Below are positions 60,034 through 64,000 of a DNA stretch of 64,000 nt, piece after piece (position 1 is the first letter of the stretch; each line of letters begins with the position of its first letter). Origin of the DNA: Antennarius striatus (taxonomy: Eukaryota; Chordata; Actinopteri; Lophiiformes; Antennariidae); assembly GCF_040054535.1 (NCBI RefSeq), contig NC_090779.1:25333501-25397500 (forward strand). Direction: 5' to 3'. The notes under the pieces are model-generated. The model had not been told where the DNA came from and did no database searches. It saw nothing but the letters and a program-made list of their open reading frames with translations. The position numbers and the translations under genes are program-made.

Positions 60034-62598
60034 TGCTGAGCCGGTGCGGAGCTGCAGTAGATGAGTGTTGGATCCTGAATCACAATGAGGGAGGGTGTGT
60101 GTGTGTGTGGGGGAGGCAGTGCTGACAAGGCATTCATTGTACAGTAGCAGGGGGGGCGGGGCAGTTGGTGGTGGGGGGGTCGACTCAACAATGTCAGAAG
60201 AGCTGCTCTTTCATAACAAGGTTTCACCGTCGCTGCATCGTCGTCCCGTCAGCCTCTGACTCACAACCACAGCAGAATGACATCATCACCATCATCATCA
60301 TCCTCTTCCTCACGCCGCTGCACCTCCTCCGCCCACAATCTATCTTAGAACGTCACACCTCCACCTGTGGAAACATTAAACTGACAAGTTTCACCTTTGA
60401 GTTGGTAAAATGTTGGGAACCACAGGTTCCACATCTGTTCACGCAAAGCAAACTGTTGTACCGCCTCATGAATAACTCACCTGAGCTGCTGCCCCGCCCC
60501 GCCCCAGGTGCCCCCTGAGCTGGACCGGCAGGACTTCAACAGGATGTGCTGGACGCTGAGCTCCAGGAAGAACATGGACCAGACTCCGCTCGTCATCTCC
60601 AACGAGGACGCCTTCAAGATCTGGTGCGTCTTCAACTTCCTGTCTGAGGACAAATACCCTCTGGTCATCGTCCCTGAGGAGGTGGGTCTGACGAGGGATC
60701 CTCCCCTGAAAAAAAACACATCACCAATCAATCAATCAATCAATCAATCAAACTCATTTTCACTGAGGGCCACATCAGCATCACGGCTGTAATCAAAGGG
60801 CCAGATGTAACTAATAATGTAACTAAATGTAACTCAGTGTAATGTAACTAAATGTAACTACTCCTTAATGTAACTAATAAATGTAACTAAATGTAACTCA
60901 GTGTAATGTAACTAAATGTAACTACTCCTTAATGTAACTAATAAATGTAACTAAATGTAACTCAGTGTAATGTAACTAAATGTAACTACTCCTTAATGTA
61001 ACTAATAAATGTAACTAAATGTAACTCAGTGTAATGTAACTAAATGTAACTACTCCTTAATGTTAAATAACTGAATTTCTGACTGATTCTAGTTCCAAAC
61101 ATTACAGTTAGACAGAAAAAACATGTTTGTTTGTTTCTCTGTTCTAACATAAATCCTTTTCATTTGTCAGGTTATTAAACCCACAGAACTCCATCAATCA
61201 AGGATCAAACCATCAATCAATAAAGACAAATAACATCAGACACCAGTTAGGACGTTAACTTTGTTCACAACGTTTTTGACAAAGTTTTGTCAAAGTGCAT
61301 TGTGGGAAATGTAGTATTTGGTTGGGGCACAATTTTTTTTAAATCTCTTTATTTTTAGACACTCTGACCCTTTTTTTCTCTCACTGGCCACATAAAACGA
61401 TGTGGAGGGCCACATTTGGCCCCCGGGTTTAATTTGAACTATTCAGACGTTAATGAAACACCAGCTTCACTGCTGAACAACTCTGTTACCCAACAGCAGA
61501 GAAGGAAGTTTCCAGCTTCCTGTTCTTGAACAAATGCTGGAAGATTTATTGTTGGTGAGCACAGATACGCGAGTTGAGCCACAGGAAGAACTCTACCCAG
61601 CTGGTGCTCCCTGTTTCTCCCCTCCCCCCTGCTCAGACGGAGTACTTCCTGTCCAAGTTGACGGAGGCCATGGGGGGCAGCTGGGTGGAGGAGCGCTTCG
61701 AGGACTTCAAGCTGCAGCTCAGCTCCGCCCAGAGGAGCCTGAGCGTCTGGGAGCTCATCAACCTGGTGGGCTCCGGCAGCTTCAGCAAGGGCATCGACCG
61801 CCAGGCGCTCTCCATGGGCATCAACGAGGTCTACCTGGAGCTCATCCTGGACGTGCTCAAGCAGGTGAGGCGGCGGCGGCGGGACACGCCTACACACAGG
61901 TGAGTGTCATCTGCTTTCAGACACAACACCAACCTCTCTCTCTTCTCTAAAGGGCTACATGATGAAGAAAGGGCACAAGAGGAAGAACTGGACGGAGCGC
62001 TGGTTCGTGCTCAAGCCGGACACCATCTCCTACTACGTCGGGGAGGACCTGGCCAATCAGAAGGGAGACATCATGCTGAACAAACTCAGCAACGTGGAGG
62101 CAAGAAACCCTTAAGAACATTCTGATCCATCTGATATCTGACCGCCCGCGGCTGATGACGCAAGCAAACCACACATAAGGAGTTGTGCTAAAGGTCGCGA
62201 CCCCGTCTTGTTATCCCAGTCTCTACCAGATCGAGACGGTAAGAAGTGTCTCTTCCTCATCAAGTCGCCTCAGAAGTCCTTTGAGATCAGTGCGTCGGAC
62301 AAAAAGAAGAAGCAGGAGTGGATGCAGGGTGAGCGAGCACCGCAACGCCGTCAGCTGTTTTAGACTGACCCGGCATGTTTCATGTAGTTGAATTCTCCAA
62401 CCCCCCCCCCCCCCAGCTGTTCAGACCTGCGTGACCCTGCTGCGTCAGAACCGACCGGCGCCGCACCGCGAGGCCCGGCAGAGGCGTTGGGAGCTGCGCC
62501 GGAAGCTGCAGGCGGAGCAGGAGGAGCTGGAGCGGCGGATGAGGGAGCTGCAGGTGGCCAACGAGGCCAAACAAGTCGAGCTGGAGAACATGAGGAAG
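55571..62598 (+). CDS. swap70: switch-associated protein 70, 5' part
   Basis: SWAP70 is a phosphoinositide-binding, RAC-activating protein that remodels actin. Seven exons join in frame: 55571-55675, 58366-58506, 60508-60681, 61637-61864, 61953-62099, 62220-62328 and 62417-62598 (362 residues). The N-terminal EF-hand-like region reads [20 protein letters not shown]. The PH domain starts [20 protein letters not shown] and runs to [14 protein letters not shown] coiled coil begins at [34 protein letters not shown] favours SWAP70 over its paralogue DEF6, as does synteny with wee1. Exon 5 ends with a GC donor (GAG then GCAAGA). The remaining coiled-coil exons lie past the window edge, so the gene is cut by the window and not truncated in the genome. 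Confidence 0.93.
56110..56242 (+). mobile_element. L2/Maui-type LINE 3' tail (or SINE with an L2 tail)
   Basis: The segment with GTGTCCCCCACCTTACGCCC, then CAGCTGGGATAGGCCCCAGC, and ending in a short ATGGATGG repeat is the common 3' end of fish L2-clade LINEs and of the SINEs that share their tail. Only the tail is visible. It is a dead 5'-truncated copy in swap70 intron 1. Confidence 0.75.
57096..57562. promoter_or_regulatory. promoter-like motif cluster in swap70 intron 1
   Basis: Two perfect CREs (57096-57103 and 57170-57177), ATTGG (57117-57121 and 57542-57546), CACGTG (57135-57140), CCAAT (57494-57498) and a GGGCGG site near 57558 occur in 470 bp. A short frame starting MLQANLRSV near 57372 ends at a GTGAGT donor. 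It could be an internal promoter. Confidence 0.35.
59003..59063. repeat. (CA)n microsatellite in swap70 intron 2
   Basis: About 60 bp of CA repeat with one interruption. Confidence 0.95.
59445..59515. repeat. (GT)n microsatellite in swap70 intron 2
   Basis: About 70 bp of perfect GT repeat. Confidence 0.95.
59624..59758. repeat. interrupted (GT)n array in swap70 intron 2
   Basis: A 135-bp GT repeat broken by three GATT interruptions at intervals of about 18-28 bp, which suggests internal duplication. Confidence 0.95.
59811..59852. repeat. (AC)n microsatellite in swap70 intron 2
   Basis: About 42 bp of AC repeat, opposite in strand sense to the neighbouring GT arrays. Confidence 0.95.
59981..60032. 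repeat. (TG)n microsatellite in swap70 intron 2
   Basis: About 50 bp of TG repeat. Confidence 0.95.
60725..60750. repeat. (AATC)n short tandem repeat
   Basis: About six AATC units just before the interspersed repeat in swap70 intron 3. Confidence 0.9.
60805..61060. repeat. 64-bp minisatellite
   Basis: The CAGTGTAATGTAAC landmark occurs at 60835, 60899, 60963 and 61027, an exact 64-bp period. Confidence 0.95.
61296..61315 (-). promoter_or_regulatory. consensus ZNF143 (STAF/THAP11) binding site
   Basis: On the minus strand the sequence reads ACTACATTTCCCACAATGCA. It fits ACTACAnnTCCCAnnATGC, the SBS2-type ZNF143 site, at every fixed base. It lies inside the interspersed repeat. Confidence 0.6.
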
Positions 62599-62789
62599 GT
62601 AGGAAGCACACAGCCTCCTGGTGGGGGTGGGGTGGGGGGGGCGTTACCTCGGGACAAGCTGTTCCCCAGCAGGCAGGAAGAGGACGTCTCAGACTGGAGG
62701 GAGTCATCGTTTTTTTTCAGCGCTGACTCGGCTGTTTGGGTTGAGTCAGAGTGGAGCTTCTATCTGGGGGGGGGGGGGGGTGAAAATGA

Positions 62790-63130
62790 CATGATGACCT
62801 TGATCCTGCGAAAACTAGGTCAAGGTCAAATTTCAACTTTTGTACATTTTTTTTGCACACATCTCAGGAACCGGATGAGACAGAAAGACGAAACAAGAGG
62901 CGTTACATTCAGGGAGGCGAGGGGATGAACATTAGATCACAACCTTGACCTTGAAAAACTAGGTCAAGGTCATATTTTCACTTTTATACCTTTTTAGGTA
63001 CACATCTGGGAAACCTGATGATCACTAAACAAACATTTTCAGGAAACCAGAGGCACAGACGTGACGACGACCTTCACCTTTGGAAAGTTAGATCAACGTC
63101 GTACTGGACGGTGCAATGTAGAATTCATTG
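62790..63130. repeat. three diverged tandem copies with inverted AAGGTCA sites
   Basis: Each of the first two copies has TGACCTTG, a short spacer, then TAGGTCAAGGTCA, followed by similar flanks with CACATCT and CTGATGA-like words. Landmark positions are 62817, 62961 and about 63090. The third copy is degraded. Confidence 0.6.
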
Positions 63131-63522
63131 GTGCGACCATCGTGAAAGTAGGTCGGTAAAGTTTTGAATTCAGGGGTGTCACAGGATGTTGACGCTAACT
63201 TCCTGTTTTGGGATGGGAACCGAACCCAGACAGACATGGTTTAGTGCTGAGACCCTCGAGTCGACCCACAATCCCCTGCAGGATTTACAGGTGGGATTCA
63301 GAGGGAGGTAGATGTGTGTGTTACCTGATGAGTGTGTGTGTGGGGTGCCTGATGAGTGCACCACACACACACTTCACATCACTCAGCATTTCCTTGCTGG
63401 CGCTCTGGTCCATCACTTCCTGGTGGATCGGAACTGAACGTGAAGTCCCTGTGATGTCATCACCAACGGCGTCCAAACTGATGTAACAGCATTCCTCAGA
63501 GATGACACCTGAACCAACCAAA

Positions 63523-63523
<1 letters not shown>

Positions 63524-63555
<32 letters not shown>

Positions 63556-63568
63556 CACACACACACAC
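63524..63568. repeat. (AC)n microsatellite in swap70 intron 7
   Basis: About 45 bp of AC repeat with a single GC interruption. Confidence 0.95.
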
Positions 63569-64000
63569 TTCCTGTTGAAGGAGGTCACCCAAACTCCGGT
63601 AGACCTACTCTGGACGACGGGCCACGCCCATCTGTCGACGCTGCTGACTCGTGTTGAAGTGGAGCACCGGGTGGATTCTCCGGTTGCTGACAATGAATTT
63701 CTGCTTCCTGCCGTCACAGGAAACGGCGGCCAGGTTAAACAGGACGTGTCGCAAGAAGCAGAGTCACGTAATATTCTATGAATAGACCTTTGTAAGATTA
63801 AACTGGTTTGAGAGGAGGGGGAGGAGCCAGAGCAGGAATCTGTTTAACTCTACCTACATCACCCTAACGTTAGATTCTCAGTGGCTGATGGGTAATGTCG
63901 TCTCCGGGGCGACGCCGTCCTCCTAGAATGAACAATAATCTGCTAGCGCAGTGAATACTCCAGCCTCACAAAGACTCCATGAATCCACAATGGAGGGGAG

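Larger units (their letters stand above)
60755..61440. mobile_element. non-coding interspersed repeat with internal 64-bp array
   Basis: The block is flanked by GAGGGCCACAT on the left and again near 61405 on the right, and ends TTTGGCCCCCGGGTTTAATT. That end resembles a repeat end seen widely in fish. It has no coding capacity. A 64-bp unit built from AATGTAACT words is repeated about four times at 60805-61060. Family assignment is open; a non-autonomous DNA transposon is possible. Confidence 0.5.
62599..64000. other. swap70 intron 7 (incomplete)
   Basis: No further swap70 coding exon was found before the window edge. The stretch contains three diverged copies of a repeat of about 130-145 bp, several G homopolymers and one (AC)n tract. 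Confidence 0.6.

Overview
This window is nuclear DNA of a vertebrate, almost certainly a compact-genome percomorph teleost (pufferfish-like). Eleven intron-containing protein genes fit in 64 kb, introns are short, long (CA/GT)n microsatellites are frequent, and an L2/Maui-type LINE tail typical of fish is present. All gene models below were joined by hand from splice signals. Exon phases and total lengths close in frame for every gene that is complete here. Genes were named from remembered family sequences, with no database search.

Layout: 1-5.2 kb holds no recognisable gene. psma1 (+, 5.2-8.0 kb) runs tail-to-tail with ric3 (-, 8.7-10.6 kb). lmo1 (-, 14.6-18.4 kb) has three long CA/GT tracts around its 5' end. 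A broad non-coding, homeodomain-motif-rich stretch follows (19-23.9 kb), then rergl (-, 23.9-25.6 kb). trim66 (-, 28.9-31.3 kb) shows only its PHD-bromodomain half. rpl27a (+, 33.2-36.3 kb) hosts a SNORA3-like H/ACA snoRNA. akip1 (+, 37.6-38.2 kb) is tail-to-tail with a C11orf16 homologue (-, 38.6-40.7 kb). znf143 (+, 44.3-49.3 kb), wee1 (+, 50.7-54.1 kb) and the 5' half of swap70 (+, 55.6 kb to the window edge) complete the set.

The gene content matches human 11p15 (PSMA1, RIC3, LMO1, TRIM66, RPL27A, AKIP1, C11orf16, ZNF143, WEE1, SWAP70). The exceptions are that rergl sits beside lmo1 and that STK33 is not seen. These are housekeeping, cell-cycle, chromatin and neuronal genes in conserved synteny, not an operon or one pathway.

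No CRISPR array, prokaryotic system, provirus or intact mobile element was found. The most interesting signals are regulatory: a perfect estrogen-response-element palindrome fused to tandem DR5 half-sites upstream of rergl; a 35-bp minisatellite carrying consensus NF-Y sites in a rergl intron; a consensus ZNF143 site inside an interspersed repeat; three CREs upstream of the PKA-partner gene akip1; a cell-cycle/E-box cluster upstream of wee1; two GC-AG introns; and (UG)n or (CA)n repeats placed right at splice sites of four genes.
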